The notes under the pieces were generated by a model. That model searched no databases and was not told where the DNA came from. It was given only the letters and a program-made list of their open reading frames with translations. The translations under genes were made by a program, and so were the position numbers. This document shows positions 11,040 to 22,290 of a stretch of 64,000 nt of DNA, in pieces. Origin of the DNA: Deroplatys truncata (lineage: Eukaryota > Arthropoda > Insecta > Mantodea > Mantidae); contig CM060990.1 of the NCBI GenBank assembly GCA_030765065.1, positions 496,610,190 to 496,674,189 on the forward strand, given 5' to 3'. Position 1 is the stretch's first letter, and every line of letters begins with the position of its first letter.

Positions 11040-11720
11040 TGTTTAGTGGAATGTTAGCCAAAAATATCTAAACGGTTGACAAAATAAATTCTTCTTTGTA
11101 AGTTTTCACTCATTTTGCAGCATTAACACATCTATTCAATACAGTTTATTTGGCCAGTGCGTCCCTTTTGTGTAGCACTTACCTTGCAATGTTTAAAGCA
11201 TATGTTGTGTCTTTTCCATTAAATACACACATTGCAGTATTTGCACATCATTATTCCCTTCTTAGCATCAAATACATAAAAGCCATCACTTTTGAACTTC
11301 TATGCATAGTCCAAAATGCTTGTAATTTTCAACATTTTGAATCGCAGTATGACCACAGTATATACTATTGTATGAGCTTTACTGAAGATGTGTGAACAAC
11401 GTTGCATTAACACAGCAATAAAAAGTATGGCATCATGATTCTGGAAAGGACAAATTGCTAGCAAGATTCATGATTGATAGCTGAAACTTCAGAGTTCAGT
11501 AAATCAATATACTTGTGGAATAATACAGGCTTCAATCCTGCCAACTGCTTGAATACAATGCTGAGCATATCACTCAATTAGTAAGCGTTATCAATTTCAA
11601 AAAGTCTAAATAAAAGATCTTGAAAATGTCATGAATATACACACAAAATTTAAAGTTTGCTCTCAGAAGTGTAAATCTCACATAAAAATAAAAGTTTGCC
11701 TTCATGAGATTTTACTTAAC
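11040..11720 (-). repeat. CGGBP1-like unit A of a tandem duplication
   Basis: Unit A matches 12083-12425 plus 13990-14340 (unit B) in direct orientation. On the minus strand both units contain a degenerate zinc-finger-like segment (FYVFDAKKGIMMCKYCNVC in A, IYVFDAKRKMSKYCKAF type in B). This resembles the N-terminus of CGGBP1-like proteins, which derive from hAT-type transposons. Both are full of stops. The similarity assignment is tentative; the duplication itself is clear. Confidence 0.45.
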
Positions 11721-12082
11721 ATTTTATGAATCCATAATGAATTTTATGTCTCTTTTTATCACAGAGTGTAAGCATGGCAAATAGTGCAATTAAAGTCATG
11801 ATCAAATTTGTGTGACTTGTGGTGAATTGTTTGATTTGGTTCATATTTAAGAAAATGCAAAAAATCATATATGGCAATTGTTTAATTGTGGTAACAAGGT
11901 CAACACTTTTCAAATTAACTTGAATACGCCAAAAGCTGTTTAAATGCTTGTTGGTTCTGAAAATCAAAGTGGAGTACTGAAGGATAACTTTTTCAAGATT
12001 AACTTGTGCATTATTGCAGAAGGAAACTAACCCAAGCTGCCAAAGGTGTTATTGCTTTCCACTACTTTTGACACCATCACAC

Positions 12083-12425
12083 TTGTGGAATGTTAGTAGC
12101 AAAAAATGTCAACAGTTGATGAAATGAATTCTTGTTTGTCAGTTTTCATTTGCTTTGCAGCAGTAGTGCACTCAATGGAATTTGTTATTTTGCTTGTGTG
12201 CTTCTTTTGTTTTCAAAGTGCTTAGCACGCTCCTTGCAATGTTTACAACACATGTCACGGTTTTTCCATTCAGTAAATGCTTTGCAATATTTGCTCATTT
12301 TTCTTCACTTAGCATCAAATACATAAATGTCATTGCTTACAAACTCCTTGCATGGAAAAAACCATTATAGACAGCATGGTGTCATGATTCTTGAAAGGAC
12401 AAATGGATAACATTCACAATAGACT
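12083..12425 (-). repeat. CGGBP1-like unit B, first part
   Basis: This half of the second tandem unit matches 11040-11480. The tract AGCATCAAATACATAAA and the ATCATGATTCT end near 12395 are shared landmarks. The unit is interrupted at about 12425 by a SINE and a mariner element, then resumes at about 13990. Confidence 0.5.
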
Positions 12426-12429
12426 TCTC

Positions 12430-12602
12430 AGATGTGGATAGCTGAGGTCATTAACACACAGACCGTGGATTGGAGGTCCATGGTTCAAATCCCACCAGGA
12501 CCATCCTCCCTGACTGCAGTTCTTTTACAGGTTTTTATCAGTCCTCATTACTGTAAAATGTCAGGGAGGTACCATAAACTTAGGCCTGGAACATTTCATT
12601 TC
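12430..12602 (+). repeat. tRNA-derived SINE
   Basis: A polymerase III-like head carries an A-box-like GATAGCTGAGG and a B-box GGTTCAAATCCC at 12482-12493. A short GTCAGGGAGGTACC-containing body ends next to the mariner terminus. No clean duplication is visible because the mariner lies directly against its right end. Confidence 0.5.
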
Positions 12603-12610
12603 ATTGCATA

Positions 12611-13982
12611 TGCGAGGGCCACTACGAAAGTTTTGAGATACCCAAATAATAATTTTTTTTTAAATTATTTAGACTGATGCACTTTCTCAAAGTACTCGCC
12701 ACCACACTGTATACACTTTTGCATTCATTAAAACCACTTCCGGAAGCACTCCTGCCACACGTTTTCTTCGATGGCTGCAAGCTCCACTTTGTAGATGGTA
12801 ACAGCATCTTCAGGGATTAAAAATCCCTTTCCATGCATGCAATTTTTTGCCATTGGGAACAGAAAAAAATCACATGGTGCCAGGCCGGGACTGTGTGGTG
12901 GATGAGTCATAAGTTTGACCTCTGTGGACTCCAGGAACTGAATGGTGATGTTGGCCATGTGTGCGGATGCATTGTTAGATGGAGAAGGATCCCTCACAGT
13001 CCTGTGCATGGCTGCTGTTCTTGAGGTTTGGCAAAAACTTTTGGCAGGCAAACCATAGTGTACCAATTAGCGGTAACCATCCTTTGCTCCACCAGAGGAA
13101 TAGTTGCCATATGACCACCCTTTGAGAAGAGTAAGGCCACTATTTTCTTGCTGACACTTCAGGTATGCTTCACTTTTGTCGGTGAATTGTCATCAGGAAA
13201 GATTTACACTCCTGATTGCCACTTGGTCTCCAGATCAAACTGATAAATCCAGGTTTAGTCACCTGTGATGATGTCAGAAACCCATCTAGAGTACCCTCCT
13301 TTGAATCTTGTCAGCATTTCCTTACACCAATCAACTTGGAAGTGTTTTTGTTGTTCTGCCAAATTGTGAGGCACCCATTGGGATGAAACCTTACACGAAG
13401 GAATCCATGCAGGATTTTCAAAACTGCTGGTGAACCAATCTGCAATGTTGCCTCAATTCCTTTAAATCTCACAAGATTATTTTTGCAAAGCATTTTCTCA
13501 ATGGCTGTATTGTTTTCCTCAGTCACTGCAATTGCCAGATGCCCGCTTCTCTGTTAAACATTCAAAGAAGTTTGGCACCTTTGAAATTCCTAAAACCACT
13601 GGAAAACTGTGGCACAGGAAGGAGCAATGTCCCCAAAAGCCTGTTGTTTTGCCTGTTCAAGACTTTGGCACGGGTTTAACCCACTTTTAAAATCCTTGAA
13701 AATCATTGAGCAAAAATGCTCCATCTCCAGTTCCATATTAGAGATAGCAATCTCAATGGCAACTTGCAATCACAAGTGCTTTATTACTAGGTACACTGGT
13801 TTGACTGACTACCTGCTCGCCATGGGTTGTTCATCCTTGTGCTGCTGGAATTCTTGGAGTGGGGGAGTCACTACTGATACCAGTTTACTTACAAAGGATA
13901 GGACTACCTCATCCATCAGTCCATTCAAGTGGGTCAACCTTCACTTTCTTACATCTCAAAACTTCTGTAGTGACCCTCGCAT
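12611..13982 (-). mobile_element. mariner transposon (DD34D), defective
   Basis: Terminal inverted repeats of about 28 bp are clear: TGCGAGGGCCACTACGAAAG at the left, and the matching TGCGAGGGTCACTACAGAAG reading in from the right. The left flank has TA; the right flank reads TC. The minus strand encodes a full-length but broken mariner transposase, from the N-terminal HTH (MELEMEHFCSMIFKDFKSGL, near 13735) to the C-terminus near 12650. It inserted into a CGGBP1-like tandem unit beside a SINE. Confidence 0.85.
12650..13735 (-). pseudogene. mariner transposase, inactive
   Basis: Recognisable blocks in order are the N-terminal HTH (GDIAPSCATVFQWF), the second HTH with linker (TEENNTAIEKMLCKNN), the first catalytic block (ITGD*TWIYQFD, with a stop after the Asp), the SKKIVALLFSKGGH block, the second block (SNNASAHMANIT) and the third block (PGLAPCDFFLFP). 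The second catalytic Asp, normally HDNAS, is Asn. Spacing to the third Asp is the usual 34 residues. Several frame changes separate the blocks. It cannot be functional. Confidence 0.8.
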
Positions 13983-13989
13983 CACAGTG

Positions 13990-14340
13990 TCTTTTGCCTG
14001 TGGTGCCATGTGTAGTAAGAATAGGCATTAAACACAACTTAAAAGTGCTCAATATTCTGAGTTCAATATCTTGATTCACTAATGGAATAATACATACTTC
14101 AGCTTCCTTCCTGCCAATTAAACTTGTACGACTACAGCAATTAGCAGTAACCTATCACTAAATTAATCAATTATATCAAGGTTATTAGCTTTTATTTTTA
14201 TTTACATTAATTTATAAAATGTCTAATTTCAAAAAACTTGAAAATATCATGACTTGACACAAAAAATGCAAATTTCACTCTAAACATGGAAATTTTGTAT
14301 AAAATAGCATTATTACTTCACGTTATTTTACTTACAAATT
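13990..14340 (-). repeat. CGGBP1-like unit B, second part
   Basis: This matches 11490-11720 of unit A: the GGAATAATACA ... CTTCC/AATCCTGCC landmark, then AAAAACTTGAAAATATCATGA. It is the continuation of 12083-12425 after removal of the SINE and mariner insertions. Confidence 0.5.
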
Positions 14341-14349
14341 TTTACCTAT

Positions 14350-15780
14350 ACATGTTAACCAATATTTCATCATTCACGAAAACTAGGTATCCCTAAGTAT
14401 CATGTCTCAAGTACCCAGAAATTAAAACAAAACACTTGCGTTTGAGTAGATCATTTTGCTTATAATAAACAAGAAATGGATTAATTTGCTATTAATTTGT
14501 TCCAATGAAAAGGTTAGGCTTCATCCTGCACTACAAACGAATAATTTTCTGAAAAATTGCATACTATCACAGCCTTATTGCAACCAATCATTTTTTCTCA
14601 GGAAAGAAAATCTTGTCAAAGTCCTCTACATTTGATGATGATTTCAAAAGTGCAATGATCCAGATAGCCACTGCTTGTAAATGATATCTTCAATCGTTTC
14701 TTTTCTAAACTCTTAAGTAACGTAGCAGCTAAATCGCTTATGCTGGAATATAAATCACATTCATTTAGCCAACATTTTATTCCAGGAGAACTGCACACAT
14801 TCTTGGAAAGGTAATGTTGACATTTTTCAGTGACACATCACCACTACCTAAAAAAAAATGTCTTGACATTTACTCCTATTATAAGCTTCATATTTTGGTT
14901 ATAGTGCACCCACTTACCCGTGTAATTGCACAGTTCTTTGGATGCAACTCAGCAAACTTTGGGATACCTATCTTTTGATTCAAAATTTTATCTTGAAGAG
15001 AACATAAATTTCTTTCAGATTTGCAGGAACCAATAATTTTTGCTCCAAAACTGTAGTTCCATCTCTTCTTTCGATTAACAGAGTCTTTCTTTCTTGGCAT
15101 TAGGCTGCTGGCCTCATCACTGAAATAAAACCCTCTGACAATATTAACTGTGTTTTCTGGCAGGCTTTTTCCTGACTTTGGATTGGGAGAGGGTAAAATG
15201 TATTTCACTGATACTAGAGCCTTTACTTTTCTTGCTAAATAATAAATACCACCAAATTCAAAGTAACACCGATCCAAAGTTGACTAACTTTGTGGTAAAG
15301 CAGTAAGAATTTGTATCTTTTTAACATGATTGGCATTTATAATTTGTTTTAGCTGGCTAATTACCTTGGAATCTGTCTTAATAAGCTGGCACTCTACCTG
15401 CTTATCTGCAGTCACCACTGAAAAACAAATCTCATTAAGTAAGCTTAATTTTTTCCAGTGTTTCTTTGCCGTACTTTGTAGATTTCTTCGCTTTTTATGT
15501 AGAGGTGCCTCCAAGAAATGATAGTAATACATTTTGATGATTAAGTGCCTCACTTGCATTGACATAATCACCATCCATCTTGACCATCACGCTAGTCAAG
15601 TGCAGGAACGTGATGAGGAGTAGTCTTTTCCTTTACTGTTTTCTGCAAGATGTACACACTTTCATCCCCATTTGAATGTCGTCATTTAAAGCACACATCC
15701 AAAAGTCTTTTGTAACATGGCAGTGATTCTGCTCTTTGTATGGATTGCAATAATACTTCAGCTGGTGACTGCTCCATTGT
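14350..15780 (-). pseudogene. GKGxCxGVGG-family transposase-like gene, copy 2 (5' half)
   Basis: The minus strand carries a long decayed reading frame. It starts near 15776 (MEQSPAEVLLQSIQRAESL) and continues through 15574-15284 and 15277-14888. The most conserved part reads SSLMPRKKDSV ... IGIPKFAELHPKNCAI, equal to the MPGKKD and KFxxLRPK blocks of the family. Then come a KQW-type block near 14680 and an FSENYSFVVQDEA-like segment near 14550-14500. The C-terminal GKG block is missing. Function is unknown; DDE-type transposase ancestry is an inference from mobility and copy number. Confidence 0.5.
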
Positions 15781-15789
15781 CTGTAGGCT

Positions 15790-16740
15790 AAATTAAAAAT
15801 ATTGTCTTGTTTTTATGATATACAAATTTTTTAGTAATACAGTAACTAACTTGTAGAAAAGAAAAACACTTTTCACGTAACAATACAGGAAGATGCACTC
15901 TGAACCATTCAATGTGAGAACACAGTCACAATTAAGTCACTGGGACTAGCAGTAAGACTGCAGTTACATAAGCTAGATAAGCTGAAACACGTTCACTGAG
16001 ATATATCATTTGCCCCAGCAGTGCTGTTTGCAATATGCCCTGTAATTTCATTATGTGTTAATGTATGCTTTATTAAAGATGTAAAATGAGCTAATTCATC
16101 ATCACACATTAATTTGTTGCTATTTACAACATAGCATATTTATGGAGAAGTATCCCACATCTTATTTTCTTTTATCTCTGGAATTTAAGTATGATCCCAA
16201 TTTCTTGTTGAAAGTTTCACTTTATGCATAATATGTTGACTGCAGATCAGTCGCAGGAGTCTGATGACAGTAATTTCTTAGGTACTATTGTGTTGTTTGT
16301 TGCTTTACATAACTTTCAAAGGTAATATCAATTTGCAATGTTTATGCTACAAAGATTTTAAAACTATGGAAAGAAGTGTTGAAATCCCTGTATTAATGAC
16401 ACATGTTTATCTGGTATCACCCTCTAGAGACCATTACCATATTGAAATCATGTCACAAATGCAATATGGTACTATCCTCCAGTGACCAGCACACAAGGTA
16501 TGGTTTTGCAGCTTTTTCTTTAAAGATTTAGCAAACCATTGCTAATTGCTGTACTGGATCCGCTCTAACAAACACACTTTTGTATTACTCTGTGCAATAT
16601 GTGCACAGCTGATTGATTTATATTTCCAAACAACAGTGAAAATTAAGCATATTGCAATGAAATCATAAACCGTATCCATTAGTGCATTTTAAAAGCAGTA
16701 ACATAAGGGAAAGATGAGCTCTATTTTTTCTCTTAGGCTG
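15790..16740. other. no gene recognised
   Basis: AT-rich sequence without coding signals or repeats that I can name. The longest frames are short and compositionally random. Confidence 0.4.
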
Positions 16741-16904
16741 AGTATTGCGGACAGGGTCCAATGAGAGTATTAACTGCTGCCACGTGTGTGGGGCTAGCTC
16801 TCGCCTTTGTTTACCTCAAGTGTATCACAGTATTAGTCAGAAGTCACAATGTCATAGAGTAGGGGTTAGCGCTGAATATGCTATAAAATGATGAAATTAA
16901 TGGT

Positions 16905-17842
16905 TTGGTAATAGTGAAACTTAAAGTGATAATAGTATTCAGGACAAAAATTACTAAGCAAGAGACCGATGAATTGAGGTCAGGAGATACATCGAGGGAA
17001 GAAATCATGGATGTTGATTCATTGGATAATTTACAATATGCCCAATGAGAGGTTATCAGTTACAAATTTCAGGAAAATCCTTGCATGAGAATTAGCTCCA
17101 AACCAGCCCATTATGCTATACCGGGTATGAGGTGAATTCATGCCTTCTTCAAACCAGAGGGAGGAGGAAGAAAGCAGTGCAGAGAATGCTGTAAGGAAAT
17201 AAAATAAACCTTAGGAAACAAATAAAGAAAGTCATAAGCTTCTGTCAATATTGTGAGGGGACAGCCTGGATTTTGTCCAAATTGTTTTAACCACTTCCAT
17301 AAAATGTATCAATAAAAAGCAAATGTGAGCCTCTGTTACTGACAATAAGTTTAGGCCTAAATTATTTTTTGCGTCAGCACACTACAAAATTCATATTATT
17401 GCTTATAGCATTTAAGGGAGAGTGAATTAATAATATGAAGTTTAATTTTCTAAACATGTTTGCAAGAATATCATAAATATTAAAGTTCTGAGTGGTACCA
17501 GTAATAAATTTCTAGATGAATGAAAATCACTTTGCATAGGACCACCACAGATGGAACTGCTATCTATCTCGTGAGTTACTTTACTTTGAAATGCTTATGC
17601 ACGGTATCGGACTACAGAGACCAATACCACCTCTGATGGAACTATCAACCGCGTAGGTTACATTGAGATTATAAAAGTGTCATTATAGTAATTCTACATA
17701 TTGCTAGATGGCATTGCTTGAGGTAAGACATATTGGACTTCATGGCCTGCTTACATAAAATCATCACGCATATCAGATGTTAGAGACCTACATGGCGAAA
17801 TAGATATGAGAGTCGCAACAATGCCTGCAGTCAACATGTTAA
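16905..17842 (+). mobile_element. non-autonomous piggyBac-derived repeat, copy 2
   Basis: This matches 4695-5584 over its whole length in the same orientation. It keeps a clearer C-terminal domain: the stretch at 17228-17313 reads CQYCEG, one extra base, then QPGFCPNCFNHFHKMYQ and a stop. This is the C-x2-C, C-x2-C and His pattern of the piggyBac zinc-binding tail. The N-terminal acidic part (DELRSGDTSREEIMDVDSL) lies at 16968-17024. The transposase core is deleted as in copy 1. The right end falls on TTAA (17839-17842). Part of the 3' region (17545-17610) is internally duplicated. Confidence 0.65.
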
Positions 17843-18540
17843 AAAATTTGGATAGTTTAGTTGATTTATGGTAGGGTAAGGTGCCAACACCTCTCTGCAC
17901 TGCGATATTTGCAGATCTATCATGCATCCCCAGTCTTTTATCATCAATCCAGAAGTCTGATGTTCATAATGAACTGAATCAGTTTATGGATTGTGGTGGT
18001 TGAAGACTCCTCCAATTTTGGAAATTAATTCCCAAAAATGAGGGCTCTTCGGAGAGCAAGTGCTGGGCAGCTGACTCATCTGCCTTTTGACACTGTCAGC
18101 AGGCAAGATTCACTTACTGTCCCACCCTGTGCAGGTTCCCTCTTAGAGCACAGGGTCCTGTAAAAATGCCCATTGCCCTTGAGAGCTTTTCCCTGCCTAA
18201 ATACCAATAGGTAATGTGTTAAGCGCACACATGCAAACACACACCAAAAAAATTAATAAATAAAGCATATAAATAGAAGTATCAGATGACATTTCTGCAG
18301 TAGTAAATAGATATTGTGAAGAGAGACTGTTGAGAAGAACATACATTTGAATAGAATTCCATGTTTCATAGTGGTCAAAAATACAAACTGAATGAATACT
18401 TTATATAGGCATATGTCAAGCGAACATGTAGCAGCACTAGTTTTAATGAGAAAATTTGGTAAAAGATAGGTTGAAATGTCTTGAGACAAACTAGAGTAAA
18501 TGAAATTTATATAATATTTGGATAAGCCAGAAAAAATGAG
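17843..18540. other. no gene recognised
   Basis: Intergenic sequence with a moderately GC-rich patch at 17990-18180 that may be an unrecognised repeat. A short CA-rich run lies at 18225-18245. No frames look like protein. Confidence 0.4.
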
Positions 18541-18545
18541 TCACT

Positions 18546-19067
18546 GTTGAAACACTTAGCATCACTTACATGTTTTTTGTCTTGACTGTTTTCGAGAGCT
18601 ACTTGCTCTCATTGTCAGAAATGGCTGGTTGGTTCCTGGTGTGTATTTGTGTGTGGTCACATCTAGTAGTTGAGTGATGTATTTCATAGTGAATTTGGTG
18701 ACTGCAATTCAAAGTTCATTACATGGTGTTTATGTTTTGTGATTAAAATCTCTTCCAAAATATCCAAATCCTTTGTGTATTTTGTAGGTTTTAGGAGTAT
18801 TATGTTTGGTGTGTTGTGATTGGTTGTCCAGGAGTGGTGTGCAACTGCAGATTTATCTTCTGTCTGTATTTGATGTACATTTATTGTACAAATTTTGAAT
18901 TGCCACCACCAAATCCACTATGGAAATTCATCACTCCAACACTAGATGTCACCACACACACCAGACAAACAGGAACCAGTCGGCCACTTCTGACAATGAG
19001 AGCAAGTACCTGTCTCCCAAAACCGGTCAAGACAAAAAAACATGCAAGTGATGTTAAGTGATTCAAC
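18546..19067. mobile_element. Penelope-type foldback repeat with hammerhead-like arms
   Basis: Arms of about 125 bp at 18546-18668 and 18941-19067 are inverted copies, both carrying CAATGAGAGCAAGTA and a GGTTCCTG block. Each arm has a hammerhead-like core. In the left arm, on the minus strand, CTGACAA is followed by a perfect 6-bp GAGAGC/GCTCTC stem and GAAAAC. The right arm has CTGACAA at 18990, but the stem and GAAA box are damaged. A third related arm lies at 41125-41288. The layout suits a Penelope-derived terminal repeat rather than a DNA-transposon MITE. Confidence 0.55.
18588..18618 (-). ncRNA. hammerhead-ribozyme-like core
   Basis: On the minus strand CTGACAA (18618-18612) leads into a stem of six pairs (18610-18605 with 18599-18594) closed by a 5-nt loop, then GAAA (18593-18590). 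One core base differs from CUGANGA (A instead of G). A GTC follows shortly after, as expected for a cleavage site. It is probably decayed. Confidence 0.4.
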
Positions 19068-19217
19068 TCCAACTCATTTCTTCTGTAATTAGAGTAAATG
19101 AGTTTTTGCTTTCAGAGCTATGGTATTTATTTTGGTTTTAAGCACTTATATTTATGCACACATCAGAAATGAATAGAAATCATGTAGATTTCTATTCACT
19201 TCCAGGTTTTTCTTTCT

Positions 19218-19250
19218 TTTTAATTTTTTTTTTTTTTTTTTTTTTTTTTT
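19218..19250 (+). repeat. poly-T tract
   Basis: A run of more than 25 thymines ends about 11 bp before the AG acceptor of the exon at 19263. It may act as its polypyrimidine tract. Confidence 0.8.
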
Positions 19251-19262
19251 GGATAACTTTAG

Positions 19263-19389
19263 AAACTATGCTGAATCTGAAAAAGAGGACAGTGATGCTG
19301 AAGATGAATTTCGTCGTTGGCGACATCTTGCAATTTTCAATCCAGAATATTACAGACCTACTCAGTACTTCAATCCTAATCAACCTGAG
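19263..19389 (+). CDS. internal coding exon of an unidentified gene
   Basis: A long polypyrimidine tract and AG acceptor (19261-19262) precede the exon, and a GAG|GTAAGC donor follows it. The exon of 127 nt starts with one leftover base. It reads NYAESEKEDSDAEDEFRRW, then RHLAIFNPEYYRPTQYFNPN. The acidic, Ser-rich part followed by an aromatic, Tyr/Pro-rich part is not transposon-like. It ends in phase 0. It cannot join directly to the exon at 10729-10831, whose phase differs, so any shared gene needs further exons between them. I cannot name the protein. Confidence 0.6.
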
Positions 19390-19399
19390 GTAAGCCAGT

Positions 19400-20030
19400 T
19401 TTAATTTCTTACATTGATAAGCCAGAGTGAATGAGTTTAGAGGCTATTACAGGTTTCCTACAGACCTGGAAATTCACGGATTTTGAAATTTTCAGGGAAA
19501 GTCAGGGAATTGCTCTTTATTATGCCCTGAGTAAATGAATTTTGATTAATTTATCAACAAGTCTGTGAAAATTGAGTCCTAAAATTGAAAGGAATATTTT
19601 CCATGTTGTAAGTGTATGATGCTTTATTTTTTCTCTTCCATATATAAATCTTGGATGAGTGCTCCAATAATTTCTCACGTTCCCTCCCTCCACGTTCTGG
19701 AGATCCCACAATGAGCAGAACTCTTGGATCTTGAACACATCATACACCAAACAATCCTCACCATTCATCCTAACCACCAAATATTCAAATTAGAGATTCC
19801 ATTCGGGATAGATATTAATCCACCATTGTAGGCAACAGAAAAAAAATGGTTTCCTTTATACTTTTTCCGTCCTTTGTTTCCTGTGCTTAAATATGAATCA
19901 AGCAGCTCTTGATCAATTTTAGTTTGGCAAGAAGGATGTCATGGTCTTTCATAGTAACTACATGCATGTTTCAGCATGTTTGTACTTACTGTTTATCATT
20001 TTGTGCTGTTTTAGCTCATTTTCTATGATG
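19400..20030. other. intron-like sequence, no gene recognised
   Basis: This follows the donor at 19390. It is AT-rich with no further exon that I can support. Confidence 0.35.
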
Positions 20031-20666
20031 TTGCAGATTGTCATGTATAAGAAATAAAGACCTATGTAAGATGATGTCAAAGAAGATAGTCATCAATGAA
20101 CAGTGGCTTGATTCAAAAATATATCCCGAGTTTGTTGGCTGCCTTTGTAAAGGGCAAGATATATTTCAGACATATTGCAAACCATGTAAAAAGACTTCTG
20201 GATTCACTAACATGGGCTCCTAGGCTCTAATTACACATGCAAAAGAAATGAAGCATAAGCAGCTGATATAAGAATAGCTGACTCGAACTATTGTTAAACT
20301 TTTTCAGTAATGTTGATTCAAGTGTCTTATCTCATTAATATAAATAAAAGTGAAGGGAATAAAGCAATAGAGGTTTTAGATAGTTGTAGTAAAGTGGATG
20401 AAATTCAACCTGAGTCGTAAAATAAACATCAGCACAGGTTCAGTTAAATCTTTCTTCTTAAAAGATGATGTTTTAAAAGCAGAGGTGGCCTGGGCATTGA
20501 ATATGGTAATTAATTCCAATATGTCATTGGATTTGTGTGCAGATAAAAGAAACATTTAGATTAATGTTTCCAGAAATTGCCTCAAAATTGAAAATGGATG
20601 AGACAAAACACTCTTATATTATCAATCATGGACTTCACACCTATTTTGATATTGTAAAAGATTATT

Positions 20667-21040
20667 TATGGTGGGCGCCATGACTGAGTGGTTAGACCGC
20701 TCACCTCCCAACAAGGTAACCTCCCGGGTTTGATATCCGGTACCTGCATGTGGTATTTGTGGTGGACAACGTGGTGTCTGGGCAGGTTTTCTCCAGGTTC
20801 TCCAGTTCCCCACCATTCATCTCATTCACCAATTGCTCCATCACCTTTCCTTTCATCCATTTTGCCTTCATCTCATATCATCATTTTTCCTCACTTTCCT
20901 ACCTGGCTATGGGCCGATATCCTGTTCTGGGTTGTTCATTCTCTGAGTCAGCGTCCGTCTGCTCCTCTACAGACCTCTGACCCTAGACATGGTTGTAAGT
21001 CCTAGGGGGTGTAAGCCCTACATACAAGGAGGGTAAGTAA
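20667..21040 (+). repeat. tRNA-derived SINE with 13-bp target duplication
   Basis: The head contains TGACTGAGTGGTTAGACC (A-box region) and CGGGTTTGATATCC (B-box). The body ends in a GTAAGT-rich tail. The flanks GTAAAAGATTATT (20654-20666) and GTAAAAGAGTATT (21041-21053) are a target duplication with one mismatch. It inserted into the hAT-like element, and the host sequence continues on both sides. Confidence 0.8.
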
Positions 21041-21754
21041 GTAAAAGAGTATTGAAGTGTTCATGATTATGTTGTGTGCTTTGGTCACCCTTTGAACAAA
21101 GTTGTCTAGAGGAGACAAATGAATCTATATATATTCAGGTTTTTTTATAGCAGTACAAGCAGGATTTGCACATGTTATTTGAATGTTTTCTTAGAACATG
21201 CTACAGCAGAAAAACTTGACATTTTTACTGTTGTATTCAGCCAATACCACAAAAAAAAAAACCGAGTGGTTCATTGGATGAACCTAATGTCACTCTTGAA
21301 TTCTCTTAAGAAATTGGTTGAAAAAGAAGAGAATGTGTCAGATGCTAAGACTCTTGTGAACATTGGTATTTGTGGTTTTGTGGTGTTAATGATGCAATAA
21401 AAACAGGACTTGAGTCAATGAGTCGGGATCTTCATTAATTTTTACATGATATCCATTACATCTTTAATGATTTGCCTGCTTGTCATGCAGATTTTACTTC
21501 ATTGACTGCACAAAAACATTTTCCTCAAAGTAATTTTACTACCAGAAGGTTTGAAATTATCCCGTGTTTGGAAAGAGCATTACTTCTTTATGATGATGCA
21601 AAGAAATTTGTTCAGAAAACAAATGCAGTACATTCCAAGTCATTTAGTAATGTTAGTGACCAGACTTAAGGATAAATTCATGAAGTGTGGAATTTCCTCT
21701 TTTAAAACGCTTGTCTAACTTGAGGTTTTCTTGAGGAAATATCAAATCTCAAGT

Positions 21755-22290
21755 CCAGCTCGTTCATTCATTCATTTATTTATTATCTGCTTAAAGAATA
21801 CAAACAATTCATAGCATCGTCAGGTTAAACAAATGGTCACATGCTCAAAAATATATACCTAAACAATATCACAAAATAGAATATTCATAGATGAGTTTTA
21901 AAATAACATATTTACAATAATAAATCACTTGCTATACTTTATACAACTATATTGTAAGAATAATATTTACATAAACAATAGTTATCCAAGATATTCATCT
22001 AGTGAATAATAACATCCTTCTAGACGAAATTTCTTTAATCCTTTCTTGAATATATTAAAGTTATTAATGTTTCAAATAGACAGGGAGCTTATTATACAGT
22101 TAATGAGCTGCAGCAGTAGGTTTAGTGTTGTACATTTCCGATCTGTGTGACTGAATATGAAAAGTTGCTCCTTATTTGTTATCAGAATTACAGATCCTGA
22201 TGAGAAACTTAATAAATCTAATACTTAACACAGTTAAGAAACTCTGTGAAAGTTAAATATGTTGGTATTAGATTTTAAACTAACTTCCTA
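21755..22290 (-). mobile_element. CR1-like non-LTR retrotransposon 3' end
   Basis: The 3' tail on the minus strand is GAAT-type repeats (ATTCATTCATTT on the plus strand, 21764-21780). Upstream, the frame reads KKFRLEGCYYSLDEYLG near 22000-22060, the C-terminal signature shared with the element at 54360-58110 (YSLDEY). The 5' side is truncated at about 22290. It sits inside the hAT-like element, whose protein resumes near 22350. Confidence 0.55.

Noticed and set aside
19154..19393. 79-codon plus-strand frame across the poly-T tract
   Set aside because: It reads the real exon at 19263-19389 in the wrong frame, and its Phe run comes from the poly-T tract.
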